DNA from: Fennellomyces sp. T-0311
Lineage: Eukaryota > Mucoromycota > Mucoromycetes > Mucorales > Lichtheimiaceae
Length of the DNA stretch: 64,000 nucleotides
Assembly: GCA_025266875.1 (NCBI GenBank)
Contig: JALLLT010000004.1
Location: 620,001-684,000, forward strand
Reading direction: 5' to 3'
This document shows, one piece after another, positions 48,332-58,871 of the stretch (position 1 is the first letter of the stretch; the number at the start of each line of letters is the position of its first letter). The notes under the pieces were generated by a model. It saw nothing but the letters and a program-made list of their open reading frames with translations, did no database searches and was not told the DNA's origin. Both the position numbers and the translations under genes were made by a program.

Positions 48332-49110
48332 AAAATATTCGAAATGGCCTGTGTGCAAGTCTGAAGTATCGTCCAGTATACTGGTTATCATCCGACTGCT
48401 TAGTAGTCTTTTTTGGGCGCTCAATGGTGACGCTGCTAAGCAAGCACTGTTCCGCTGTATAAATACCGCCGCTCGGTGACCCACTTGCTTTGACCTTCCT
48501 TATCATTGAGTATCCTATGGTGATGCTGCTTAACAAGCAGAGTTCCGTTGTGTAAAGCAGCCGCTCTGTGGTACACTTGTTTTGATCTTCCTCACCATCC
48601 CCAAATTTGACTTTGGAGAAAGCTTCGGTTGAAATCGGTTGCTCTTGAGATGCATGCTTCTGCGACTTGTGAACAGGTCTTAGTATGATGAAGGTAATGG
48701 ATACTATCTATTGAAGTATGATCGGTTTTGAGAAGCAAAAGATGTCTCATTATATCTGTTTCTAGACATTGTGACTATTCAAGAGATATTCGAAATGGCC
48801 TGTGTGCAAGTCTGAAGTATCGTCCAGTATACTGGTTATCATCCGACCGCTTAGTAGTCTTTTTTGGGCGCTCAATGATGACGCTGCTAAGCAAGCACTG
48901 TTCCGCTGTTAAATACCGCCGTTCGGCGACCCACTTGCTTTGACCTTCCTTATCATCCCCAAATTTGACTTTGGAGAAAGCTTCGGGTGAAACTGATTGT
49001 TCTGGAGAAGTATGCTTAGTATGATGAAGGTAATGAATACTATCAATTGAAGTACGATCGGTTTTGAGAAGCAAAAGATGCCTCATTATATCTATAGCCA
49101 TCACATCCGT
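48332..49110. repeat. Diverged tandem repeat array
   Basis: A unit beginning cgaaatggcctgtgtgcaag occurs at about 48339 and again at about 48792. Its second half (ccaaatttgactttggagaa ... gaagcaaaagatg) recurs at about 48600-48745 and 48958-49080. Between them, 48510-48600 is a weaker copy of the internal block (gtgatgctgcttaacaagca versus gtgacgctgctaagcaagca). The first unit is about 455 bp; the second is about 320 bp, having lost the internal copy. No coding potential is evident. Confidence 0.7.
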
Positions 49111-49392
49111 CGTTACTACGGCTTTGAACAAGTAGTAGTTTTAATAAAACTATAGACAACATCTTAAGATGTTTGTAGATATTGGGTGCTCACAAGGTGG
49201 CAATTAAGACCGCTGAGAATCAATTTTGTTATACCATATAAGGTCTATGCACCTTATATGGCATAACAAAAAAAAACCGTCCTGACACGATTTTTTTTTA
49301 GCGTTTGTCTTAATTTAGAAATACTATAGTGACCCATACGCGCACAATCGCGAATAAAGATACTTTTTACTGTTTGCAATTTTACCCAACAA

Positions 49393-50538
49393 ATGCCACG
49401 CCCGCCGAGAAACATTTTGCCAGGAATGGGTATGATGAGCTTCAATGAAGCCATCCAGCCCTCCCCTGAACCGGAATCGCCTGCCTTGCATACTCCTATC
49501 GCTTCCTCTGTCGCAGGAACTGAAACCCGCGAGCAAACGCCTGAGGTGCCAAGCGAAATGCCCGAAATCCCATATGATTTTGGGCCAATTGATGAAAATG
49601 TCAGCATCCATTGGAACCGCGCGACGTACCAAGCGCTGCTCGACGTGATGGCCGATCATATAGAGTACTTTATAAGACCCAGTCCCACCATCTCTGCCGC
49701 GCAACGTTGGGAGAACGTGTATCAGGACTTTAAGCTGACCGTCATGGCTATTAGCAGAGAATACCCAGAGGATCTGCATTACTTTCTCAGTTTTGTTGAA
49801 AACATTAACCCAGGAAAGATAGAAAACAAGTGGGGCGCCATCAAAGGCACCTATACCTTGATCCGTAACTACCTTGGATTGACAGGCGTTGGCGGCACGG
49901 ATCCCCGCAACAACTGGGAATATTACGACAAAGTAGGTCGGATTCTGGAAAACGATCCATCGATCCACCCGCAGATTGTCCTTGAGTCGATGGATGCGGG
50001 GAATACTGGCTTCAGTACTCTGACGCACCTTGTCAGAGATGCGACGGTGCAACCTGATGAGGAAACTCAATCAGGGAGCCCTTTTCTTGAGTGGTCCCTG
50101 GCACCCACAACAACAATAGCAGCAATCTCGACACCAGCGCCAACACAGGCAGCGGCACCTCCACCTGCACCCGCAACAGCCTCAGCTCAGCCAGGAATTG
50201 GGCGTGGTCATCGTGCTGTTTTGGATGTTGATGGAGTTCGTCAAACCCTCGAGCGATCGAACGATGAGTTCCATAGCATGACCCTGTCTGATATGGATGC
50301 TTTGCGCGCGGGTTTGCGTGAGGATCTTGCAGACGATCGTCTCAAGAGGAAGCATGACTTGCAGGAGCACGAGTTGAGGGTGCTACGACGGCGTCGCCTG
50401 GAAGGAATTGCGATCGAGCGACGCCATATAGAGAACCAGCGTTCGGTTAATCGACTTTTGGCTCTCGGTGAAGCGTTGGTTCGTGTTGCCGGTGGCTACG
50501 TAGATGAAGTAGATGAGCAGACATCTGATGACAATTAA
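49393..50538 (+). CDS. Harbinger Myb/SANT-like DNA-binding protein
   Basis: A single exon of 381 codons starts at atgccacgcccg. A Myb/SANT-like trihelix region lies at residues ~75-160 (HWNRATYQALLDVM ... GKIENKWGAIKGTYTLI ... LGLTGVGGTD), followed by an Ala/Pro-rich linker and a long charged helix (LQEHELRVLRRRRLEGI) likely to form a coiled coil. In PIF/Harbinger elements the Myb-like protein binds the subterminal DNA and brings the DDE transposase to the ends and into the nucleus. Its convergent partner lies 330 bp downstream. Confidence 0.82.
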   Translation: MPRPPRNILPGMGMMSFNEAIQPSPEPESPALHTPIASSVAGTETREQTPEVPSEMPEIPYDFGPIDENVSIHWNRATYQALLDVMADHIEYFIRPSPTISAAQRWENVYQDFKLTVMAISREYPEDLHYFLSFVENINPGKIENKWGAIKGTYTLIRNYLGLTGVGGTDPRNNWEYYDKVGRILENDPSIHPQIVLESMDAGNTGFSTLTHLVRDATVQPDEETQSGSPFLEWSLAPTTTIAAISTPAPTQAAAPPPAPATASAQPGIGRGHRAVLDVDGVRQTLERSNDEFHSMTLSDMDALRAGLREDLADDRLKRKHDLQEHELRVLRRRRLEGIAIERRHIENQRSVNRLLALGEALVRVAGGYVDEVDEQTSDDN

Positions 50539-50867
50539 GCTATCAATAAACCTTATCGTAATGTCATATGCTAGGTATATAGACAGGTAGTGAAGATAAC
50601 ATCTTGGACTTAGCTAGTAGTCTAGTGAAAATTATAAGTATGGTAGAATATTTCAGTTGCTGTGAATGTATCAAGTTCGTCAGAGTTTTTGAGTGAGTAT
50701 TGAATAATAATATACTACAGTATTCTTCCTTGGATAATAGCCGTTAGGAGTTAATGAAGCGACCGGATGGGGAGATAACAAGATGAGTTCACTAAAAGTA
50801 AATGTAACAGTAATAACCTCTTTAGTCCTTCTGTGAGTCTTAACATATTCCATAGATTACCGTAATA

Positions 50868-52543
50868 TTAATATGGTGAATATCTAGGTACTTGTGATGT
50901 GCGGGATGCACGGTATCTCGGTGTTGTTGGCCTTGTGTCATTGCGAACGACTCTCGCAACAAGGCGCTGACGCACACGTCGTCCCTGTTCCCGCAAGTTG
51001 TCCATCTGCCGTCTGACAACGAGATCGGTCTGTTGAGAAACGGCGCGCCTATGGGCCGTCAAAGGTGAAATTGAGACATCACCTCCACTTCTACGCTCTT
51101 CTCGGCCTTGGCGCTCACTGCGTGGATTACCGTCAACAAATGCATCATAGCGTCGAATATCCTCCGGTGTTGCTACTTCCTCAACATCGTCAACGTGTAG
51201 ACAGATATTATGCAGCACACAACATGCATAAATAGTCTTGGTCATCCTTTCTACGCTGAGCATATACAGATGCTTCCACATTGTACGCCAGCGCGTTGTC
51301 AAAGCACCAAATGCATGCTCGATTGCCATCCTGGTGCTAGAATGCATTTTGTTGAATGCCCTTTTGGCTGGATCACGTTGTCCGCGCGGGAATCCTGGAA
51401 TAACCGTCGGCATCAAAGGAAAAGCAGAATCTGATATGTATGGTAGCATTCGTACGTAAGCCTGCTATACCTTTATAATAATATAATATGTTACCAGCAA
51501 TGATATATGTGTTGCCCATGCACATTCGTTCTGGATGGTTGATTAAGTTCCGACAAAGAATGCTGGACTTAAAGGCACGAGCATCGTGTACACGTCCTTA
51601 TTGCAGATAGTGTTATTAAGTACGTACATACTTTATAAGTAACATTAGTACCTGATTCACCGGTTTTTATATAGAGGAACCGGGTGTCACTGTCACACAC
51701 TGCCAATAGCGAAAGAGATGCATGGCCTTTACGATCGACGTACATATCTCCATGGTCGCTAGGCTTCTGAATGACCACCAGTTTACCATCCATAGCACCA
51801 ATTACATCAGGAAGTCTTGGGCTTCGAGAAGTTGCTTTGTTGAGAAAGCCTTGAGCGATTTCTCTTGTCTGTCGAATATTGGTCGGCCATGCAATTACTC
51901 GGTGGCCCACGCGGATCATTGCATTGTTAAAGCGGTTCGTAAAGTTGTTCATCGAACCGTCTGAAATGCCCATGGTTTCGCACATCAAGCGAAAGCCGAA
52001 ATGCGAGTTTGCGAACCGCCAAAGGACCACTGCAACTTGGATGTGCACTGGATAGCCGTTTTTCGCGACACTCCCAGCGTACTCCTCGTCATTTGACAGC
52101 TCGTTAACTAACTGTTCAAAGGCAGCTAGCGTGATCCGGTAATGAGCCTTGAATCGCATACGGCCAGCAGCATCATCGCTCAATTCAGGATGCCTAACGC
52201 TCCACCAATGATGCGCTTCGTATGGTCGTGATCGTGGTGTTCTGCGTTGTACTGCAGTAACGAACACCGGGCAAGAATGATAGATCTCGAAGAAAATGTC
52301 ACGATTGACGATCCGCATTCTAGTCATCGACTGGAACATCAATTCTGCAACGAGATCGATCGGAATTCGTACGATGGCATCAGCCAGACGAGCCAGTTCG
52401 GCATCCTCTTCCTCAATCTGCTCCATTCTGTCGCGCTCGTATCGCTCCTCTTGCTCTATAGTGTTCTGCATTGTCGTTCGAGCAGTTTCCAGATAGAAGG
52501 AAAACGTAGCAATCGTGCTTGCGATGTTTTGAACGCGGTCCAT
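50868..52543 (-). CDS. PIF/Harbinger DDE transposase (HARBI1-like)
   Basis: Minus-strand exons 52543-51652, 51596-51495 and 51430-50868 give 518 residues. The third exon start, after atatcag, was chosen because it yields YIIADSAFPL, matching the usual GDSAYPL block. Visible: a helix-turn-helix region (QVAVVLWRFAN ... FRLMCETMGISDGSMNNF), first Asp in VIGAMDGKLVVIQKP, second Asp in LLAVCDSDTRFLYIKTGESG plus RVHDARAF, and Glu in STRMAIEHAFGALTTRW. The C-terminus is Arg-rich. A longer open frame upstream to 52633 exists, but the Met at 52543 gives a tidy start. The catalytic triad is complete. Confidence 0.87.
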
Positions 52544-52761
52544 TAGTAAACGCGAGAAAAAGAGATTAGGACGCGTCGTAGCGCGTGTCTGGCAGTTTAA
52601 AAACTTAATAATCCAGCTCCGAGCCTCGTACATCCCACGTGATGGTTATACTAAGCACGGTATAACCTGTATTCCCTTAAACAGATGGGGGCGGTCCTAA
52701 TTGCCACCTTGTGAGCATCCATTATATCCCACGTTCATTTGCTGAATATGGTGTATTTTGT

Positions 52762-52762
52762 T

Positions 52763-52811
<49 letters not shown>
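52762..52811. repeat. (TCTA)n microsatellite
   Basis: About 12 perfect tetranucleotide units lie just outside the right end of the Harbinger element. Confidence 0.95.
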
Positions 52812-52942
52812 AATATAATAGTAAACTCCACAAAATTCATCATAAATCTCCTTCCTTATTTGGAATACAGGCACCGTTATATTTTTTATACCCTGGCTCT
52901 TCGTGTTGAAAGTCTTTATAAGAACCTTTAACTGCCTCTGCC

Positions 52943-54300
52943 ATGAGTGAAAACTTCCTTGAGAACACTGCTACCGAGAACCTGGAGCAGAATGTTGAAA
53001 TCGATATTTTGAGATCTACTCATCGCTCAAATGCCTCGAATGCGAACGTGAAAAAAAATGATTTGGTTGGACTCATCGAAGTAAGCATTGCGCAGAAAAA
53101 TCATGTGGAAGGCCATGTATTCCCTCTGGGACGCTCAACGTGGCTGCCGCCCTCGCAGGGTAGCACAAACGCTTGCGGCTAATCATAGCTAGCTTGCAGT
53201 CGCCTGTGTCGCTGGCGCCAATATTGTCGATGATAAGGAATCGGCTAACTATCAAAGACATGTTTTCCCGGTAATGGATGCCCAGTGTGATGCGTATGGT
53301 GCGCATGTCTGGCCCTGAGAAGATAGTCGCGTGAATGAAGAAAATTGAGCCTACCAAATCTGCTGCAGCTATGGTATTGTCGATCTTCCTCCCATCCCTG
53401 CCCCACCTCAACTTCTTCTTAACTTGCTGGATGACTCTGGCCTACTGGGAAATCAATATTATGATAACATCTGCAAGTTCAACACTGTATTTCGGACCGC
53501 GTCTTTGGGTGCCACAGTCGATCATAACGATCAATGCTCCCGATTGAGCATATGCGTATCACATCAAGGATGCCATATACCACGGAATTAGTCCATTGAC
53601 GCCTGAAGGAACGCCCCTCCCAGTTTCACAGAAATTTACATCTATGACACTGTTGAGTAGCAAGTTAATTGACTCGCCGATATTTTTGAAAGTTAGTTGT
53701 ATGCAACTTTGAATGAGAATTGAGAGTTCAGCAAAAAGCCAAGGGGTAACAAATACTTGGGTGTCAATCAAAGTCCTGGCTTATGAATCTCTTCTTCCTC
53801 CCGCATTGATGATAATCGTCGGTAACGGATACCACTCGCAACAATGTGTTCAGCACCATTCCACAGGGCAAAAGAAAGATTTATGCTTCCTATATATTTA
53901 AAGCAATGTGCTAACTTATTTTCTAACCATAAAATGATGGATTGGGCGCATGGTACCTCAGCATAGGTGCAGGAAGACCATGTTACATTGGGCAGATATA
54001 TAAGTTTACATTAAATATCAGTGGCTCATAGGTAATGGTCACATTTCTTACAGACGTCCAGCTATCTTCTGTTTGCACTTCCCGATGCCAACACGGCAGA
54101 GGAGTCATGGGGTATAAGCATTTGAGCCGTCTGTGCTCCATCCAAGATGACTACACTCAGATATTGCTCACCCATCAGGCCGGGATAGCAAACTCTAACA
54201 AGGGCGATACACGATACGAGGAAATACTATACCAATACTACTATGTAATATATTTTAGAAGCTTATTTCAGCGAGCGGTTGTCTCTAAGCAATAATGTAA
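52943..54300 (+). pseudogene. Degenerate Helitron replicase N-terminal region
   Basis: After a small leader frame (52943-53080), scattered frames match the conserved block upstream of the Helitron Rep domain: YQICCSYGIVDLPPIPAPPQ (usually CC..GKV.LPPL..PP), LLDDSGLLGNQYYDNICKFN, TVFRTASLGATVDH, AIYHGISPLTPEGTPL (usually YHRIGSLLPEEG) and later IKVLAYESLLPPALMIIVGN. Stops and frameshifts separate the pieces. The Rep HUH motif itself is not visible. It is probably unrelated to the PIF1 fragment at 45.6 kb, although the orientation is the same. Confidence 0.65.
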
Positions 54301-54373
54301 ACATTTGTATGTCGCATACTTAGTGTTAGGGTTTAGTAATAGGGTTTAGTGTCCGGGTGTAATTTAGTTTAAG

Positions 54374-54464
54374 ATGGCCGAGTCGGCTCGCCGATGAATG
54401 ACCCGAAGCGTAGCGTAGGGGCTTATTCAGTCGAGCAAAGCGAGACAGGTGACGTGCTCGTTTT
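54374..54464 (+). repeat. Dispersed 80-bp repeat, copy D
   Basis: tggccgagtcggctcgccg followed by the gaatgacccgaagcgtagcg ... gcgagacaggtgacgtgctc core. The first twelve bases fit a tRNA A-box pattern (TGGCNNAGTNGG-like), hinting at a SINE-type origin, but no B-box is apparent. It lies about 85 bp upstream of the unknown gene at 54550. Confidence 0.75.
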
Positions 54465-54549
54465 AATAATACCAGTTGTTGGATACCAGTTGTTGGATGA
54501 AGAATTCCGGGAGTTTTCTAGGGCTATTTAAGCTGCGGTTATTGGCGGT

Positions 54550-56656
54550 TTGGGGTGTGGAGTGAGGGTGTGCCTTAGTAAGAAGTTGACTGTCTACGTC
54601 ACAAGTGCTGATGCATTTAGCCCGCCTCTTGTGGGAGGAGCTCGTTTGCCACAGCGATTTTTCAATAGCATACCCGGTCGCGACTATTTCAATAGCACCG
54701 ACAAGAAAAAGTGGTGTTTAATCGAAGCTCTGAAAGCGTACGAAGAGAAATTGGGCGATGCAACGCTTAATACATTATGCGATGTCATTGAGAAGGCTCT
54801 TGACGATTACAGCACGAAGAAGAACGGAAAAAAAGGAGATGCCATCGACGTTATGAAGCAAAAACTAGGAGTACGCTGTTAACAGGGTTTTATAAATGTT
54901 TCCTCACGATTCCGCTTGTTGTTGTTTCATAGATCCTGAAGTCATTACGTTGCGTACAGTCGTCGAGCAATGTCACTGGCAACGAACCAGGGCCATCCAA
55001 ACTTGCCAGTAACATTAACTTTGAAAATCACGCACAAATGACGAACTATATCGATGCCATCGGCGAACCAGAACCGTCGATTACGGCAGCAGCAGAGCAG
55101 AAAGTTGCCGACAATATCAACTTTGAAAACCATGCCAATATGAATAATTTCATCGGTAACATCGTGGTAAGTAGCACCATTTGTTCTTGTTACCGCCTAA
55201 ACTTACACTGTGCTTCCAGTCTAAGAAACGCAAGATTGGCATACATGATGATCAACAAGCGGATCCATATCTCTCGTCTCCATCGATGGTAGGTCAGAGA
55301 CGCGCAATCAGGTGTATGTTCTATACTAAAGTGTTTGTTGGCAGCGACAGCCGCGTGCTCCTGCAGTCGCAACGGTTCCTTTCGAAGACGTGCATTGCGC
55401 AAACCACCAACCGGTATGGATACTTTTTTGTGTTTGATGCTGTTGGTAGGTGTTATAGTTATGGTGTACTAACAATGCAGTTATAGACCAAACTTATATT
55501 GACGCATGGCACCAAATCGTACACCATAAAGACCCCGTCGCAATGCATTAAACATAGTCCTCATCGGCCTAAAGTTACAAAGTCTCACGAAGAAGCGCTC
55601 AGAGAATACTTCATGTTTGCCACTCAGTACGCTGATACCGCAGATACGCCATACCGTCAAAGATATGAACAAGAGCAGGAACACGAGCGAAAAAACCAAA
55701 GTTTGGTCAATATCGGTGTGCTTGACTACGTGAAATACGCGTTAAAACAAATTCCGTATGATGGCTTCACAAAAGCGATATGGTGTCATGATCTCCCGAC
55801 GACAATGACACAAGAGGCAACCAAGTTCGTTGATCTTGTCAACTACGTACTGACAGCCTTTCATTTGCTATGCCAGTCACCTCTTGCAGCAGTAATCAAT
55901 CACGAGCGTAGCTTCTTTATCGAATACATTGTTCCGGGTTTATTGGCACTGAGCAAGACGTCGGATCTTTTTGACTTTTATTGGTGCGAGTACGAGATGC
56001 AAGCAATGAAAGAAACCCATATGCAAGACAATGACTTTAATTTGCTGAAGACCCCCCGTCGATATCTGGATGCTCTTGGAAAAATGACCATGAATTCGGA
56101 AATGGAAGTAGTAGTGGTGGAGGCATCAAGGTACGTGTGAGCAGGGTTGCACAAAGGCATTAGTCGACTAACATATTTGCTTTATTTAGTGGCATTGTAT
56201 CGGAAAACGTGAGTCACACGATTGGAGACACCTTGAAAAGTTTAGAGTGTGCAACGGCTTCACTGGCAGGTCAAGCGTCAAAGTACAGGCATGCATCGTT
56301 TGCAACTTTTCAGAAACTCCAAGTGTTTTCCATTCATGTCATAAAGAACAAGATGACGCTGAGCACGACTACCATTCACGACGCTTACACCTGGAAAAGA
56401 ATGGACCTACGGACAACAGATATCCCAACGAAATGGTGTGACCGAATCAGTTTGATTCGTTACTTTGAACTTCTGGCGACGTTAATGGTAGGCTTGAATA
56501 TACATGTCCATCATCTAATATGACACATTTATCTATACTTAGCAAGGGATTCGGAGTGCTGTAAGCACTGAAGATCAACTTCGCGATGAGAGTTTGGGCG
56601 TTGAAAGTTTTACGGGCCAAACTGTCCAGCAAGCGTTGGAGCAGTCGTTGCCGTGA
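54550..56656 (+). CDS. Unknown seven-exon gene, apparently intact
   Basis: Exons that splice cleanly in frame: up to 54870 (open from about 54550, no ATG found, so an upstream exon may exist), 54933-55166, 55220-55288, 55345-55413, 55487-56130, 56190-56487 and 56543-56656; about 580 residues. Exon 2 holds an internal duplication (NINFENHAQMTNYI and NINFENHANMNNFI). Exon 3 begins with a basic SKKRK, a possible nuclear signal. The C-terminal half is helical (GDTLKSLECATASLAG, FSIHVIKNKMTLS, RTTDIPTKWCDRISLIRYFE). I do not recognise the family. Its position among transposons and next to repeat D suggests mobile cargo or a lineage-specific expanded family. Confidence 0.6.
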
Positions 56657-56999
56657 AAGGCAACTTTCGGTAAGTTAGCTTGCTCTTTCTGCCATGCAAG
56701 TCCTTAACATACATTATTCCCTTTGCCTTTAGGAGAAGCTAGTGATATCTGAAAAATTAGCAACCATCGTTGTAAGAAGTAACTAAATCTGTATACAGTA
56801 GCTCAAGCCAAAATCCATTTTTGGGTCACTTTTGCTGACTCAATTTACCACTTGTAAGTTTTCCCCATCATGGCGTATCCTTTCTCTCAATCAAACCTGA
56901 CAATCTCTGCAATACTAATCGCAAGTTTTCCGTTGTACACGACACCTTGTTTCCATAATGTGCCATCTGCCTTCAGATTTCGTTTTATATATCACCACG
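56657..56999. other. Short gap before the CACTA-like element
   Basis: 3' flank of the unknown gene. No gene seen. It ends in the acg target sequence preceding the element's left terminus. Confidence 0.4.
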
Positions 57000-57250
57000 C
57001 ACCTCAGAAAAAAAAAATTCAAAAAATATTTAAAAGCTCGTAACGCAAAATAAATTCGAAATGGCCCCTTTTTTGAATTTCCTTTTGAATTATTTTTGAG
57101 TGTCTGAATTGATTTTGAATATAAATAATTGCTTTGAACTGCTTTTATTTTTGTTTTTTATCCATGAGACGTATCAATATGCTATTACATCCAGTGAAAC
57201 AATGAAACCATGACAACAAAATATCAAGACGTTCCTGGGTATCTGGGGTA

Positions 57251-58775
57251 TTAGTTGTTCGATGTTGCTGCTTTCTGTGCCGCTTCCTGCGCTGCTCTTT
57301 TTGCTTGCCTTTCTGCGTTCGACGGGCGTCCACGTTTTCTTTTGGGGGCAGATTCTAACGGAAAAAATACTCAATGGTGAGATGAAGCTCATTCTCAGTT
57401 GCTTGGAATACATACCGATCGGAGTCGCACGCTTTTTGCCCTTGTCCTTGGAGCCTTGCACTTTTTGGTCACCCCTCCTGTTCTTCACCAGAGGCACATC
57501 CTCATCATCACTTGGCAATGGAGTTTCGATAGTAGTTGCTTGGGAATGTTGTGTACGCTTTCGTTGGGGCAGTCTTGCAGCTGTATCAGGAACTTCATCC
57601 GAGTCGTCCTCACTTGTCAATACGGCGTCAAATGCGGCAAAGTAATCATCAACAGGATTTCGTTTGTTTGAACTGCATTCCATTAGCCTTCTGTTTATAA
57701 AATCATAATAGTAAATATTACATACCGTGCTTCGGGAACAACGCTTGGTTCTGGAGAGCGAGATGGCGAAATCGATATTCTTGGGCTAAAAGTAATAATT
57801 TCTCAGTGTAAAGAAATTTTATATGATTGTATAGCTTACCTTTGAACGCTTGAGCCTGTTGGGCGGGATTCAGCATCAGCAGGAGATGCACTGGTTGTGC
57901 TAAACATAAAACACCCTTAATATCCCATTCAAGAAAACAGGAAATAAAAGCAATACCTAGCTTGGGATCCGGCTTCCACAGACGGTGCATTGGTTGCGCT
58001 AAAGATAAAATACCTTAATATCTCATTCAAGAAAACAGGAAATAATAGTGATACCTTCGAGACTTTTTCGCCGGTTCGACCAAACCTGAAAAATAAAAAT
58101 ATTAGTTGGTTTCGAGCTAACTAATGGTTCCCAGAGCTCACCTTGTCCTTTCGTTCGGAAAAAAGCCTTCACCATCAAGACCTTTGCTCCCCATTGCCCA
58201 ACACATGCTTTCAAAGGATATTCGCCGCCAATTCCCTTTTCAAGGATATCCACAATGATGTATTGGTCTTCAGGGTCAACGTCACTCCATGTCGCGTCCG
58301 AGGGCAACTTCAATTTGCATCGTGCGCGTCGTGCAAGTGAATCTGAGTAGATTCTGGCGTTCTTCTTGAATGTGTTGAGATACCGGACCTTCCACTTCGC
58401 CTCGCCGATAATCTCTTTACCCAGGATCTCGAATAGCTCCCAGCTGGGTGTTTTTTGGCTACCATTGTCGTTAACGGGAAAAGAAACATCTCGTGAAAAC
58501 TCCACGTCTTTGAATGGGTTGGCATCAGCACGCGCACGCGGAAACTCGGTCATGTTTGCTTCTAAGTCTTGCTCCAAGAAATGGTCACGATTCGCACGGA
58601 AGTTGTTGACGGTTTCTGTCAAATCTGTAACACGATCCTTTAGTTCAGTGACAGCAGCCTTCAGTTCATCAATTGCAGCAGTTGTCTTTGCGGATTTGGA
58701 TATGACAAGTTCCCTGAATTCCCGTATATCTTCACGGAAACTGGTGAAAAGAGTCAGCGCAGTGTCGGTGGACAT
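57251..58775 (-). CDS. CACTA-like element accessory protein with coiled coil and AT-hook
   Basis: Minus-strand exons: 58775-58142, 58085-58055, two to three short exons around 57999-57720, 57702-57416 and 57354-57251. The N-terminal ~75 residues (MSTDTALTLF ... LKDRVTDLTETVNNF) form a predicted coiled coil. A globular part follows (WELFEILGKEIIGEAKWKV, NARIYSDSLARRARCKL). Small Ser/Pro-rich exons come next, then an acidic region with basic clusters (KDKGKKRAT). Splicing at 57416/57354 gives a C-terminal AT-hook, KRKRGRPSNAE, and a final helix. Reading through instead loses the AT-hook. Two-gene CACTA elements often encode a subterminal-repeat-binding protein (TnpA-like); that role here is inference. 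Confidence 0.65.
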
Positions 58776-58871
58776 GGGAGTGAATGTGGTAAAAGCTGTA
58801 AAGTTGTTTTGGTACTAAGTACAGTCAGTCACTCCCAATAATCTCACTCTCTTAATTAAATCACTGCCACC

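Larger units (their letters stand above)
49184..52720. mobile_element. Apparently intact PIF/Harbinger transposon
   Basis: About 30-bp terminal inverted repeats (ggrtgctcacaaggtggcaa, continuing ttargaccgc) are flanked by a 3-bp ATT duplication (49181-49183 and 52721-52723). The element carries the two genes expected of Harbinger, arranged tail to tail: a Myb/SANT-like protein (plus strand) and a DDE_Tnp_4-type nuclease (minus strand). Both frames are open and all three catalytic acidic motifs are present, so it may be recent or active. Confidence 0.88.

Noticed and set aside
53073..53771. Minus-strand frames as a separate gene
   Set aside because: The plus-strand frames in the same interval match the Helitron replicase region; the minus frames are shadows of it.
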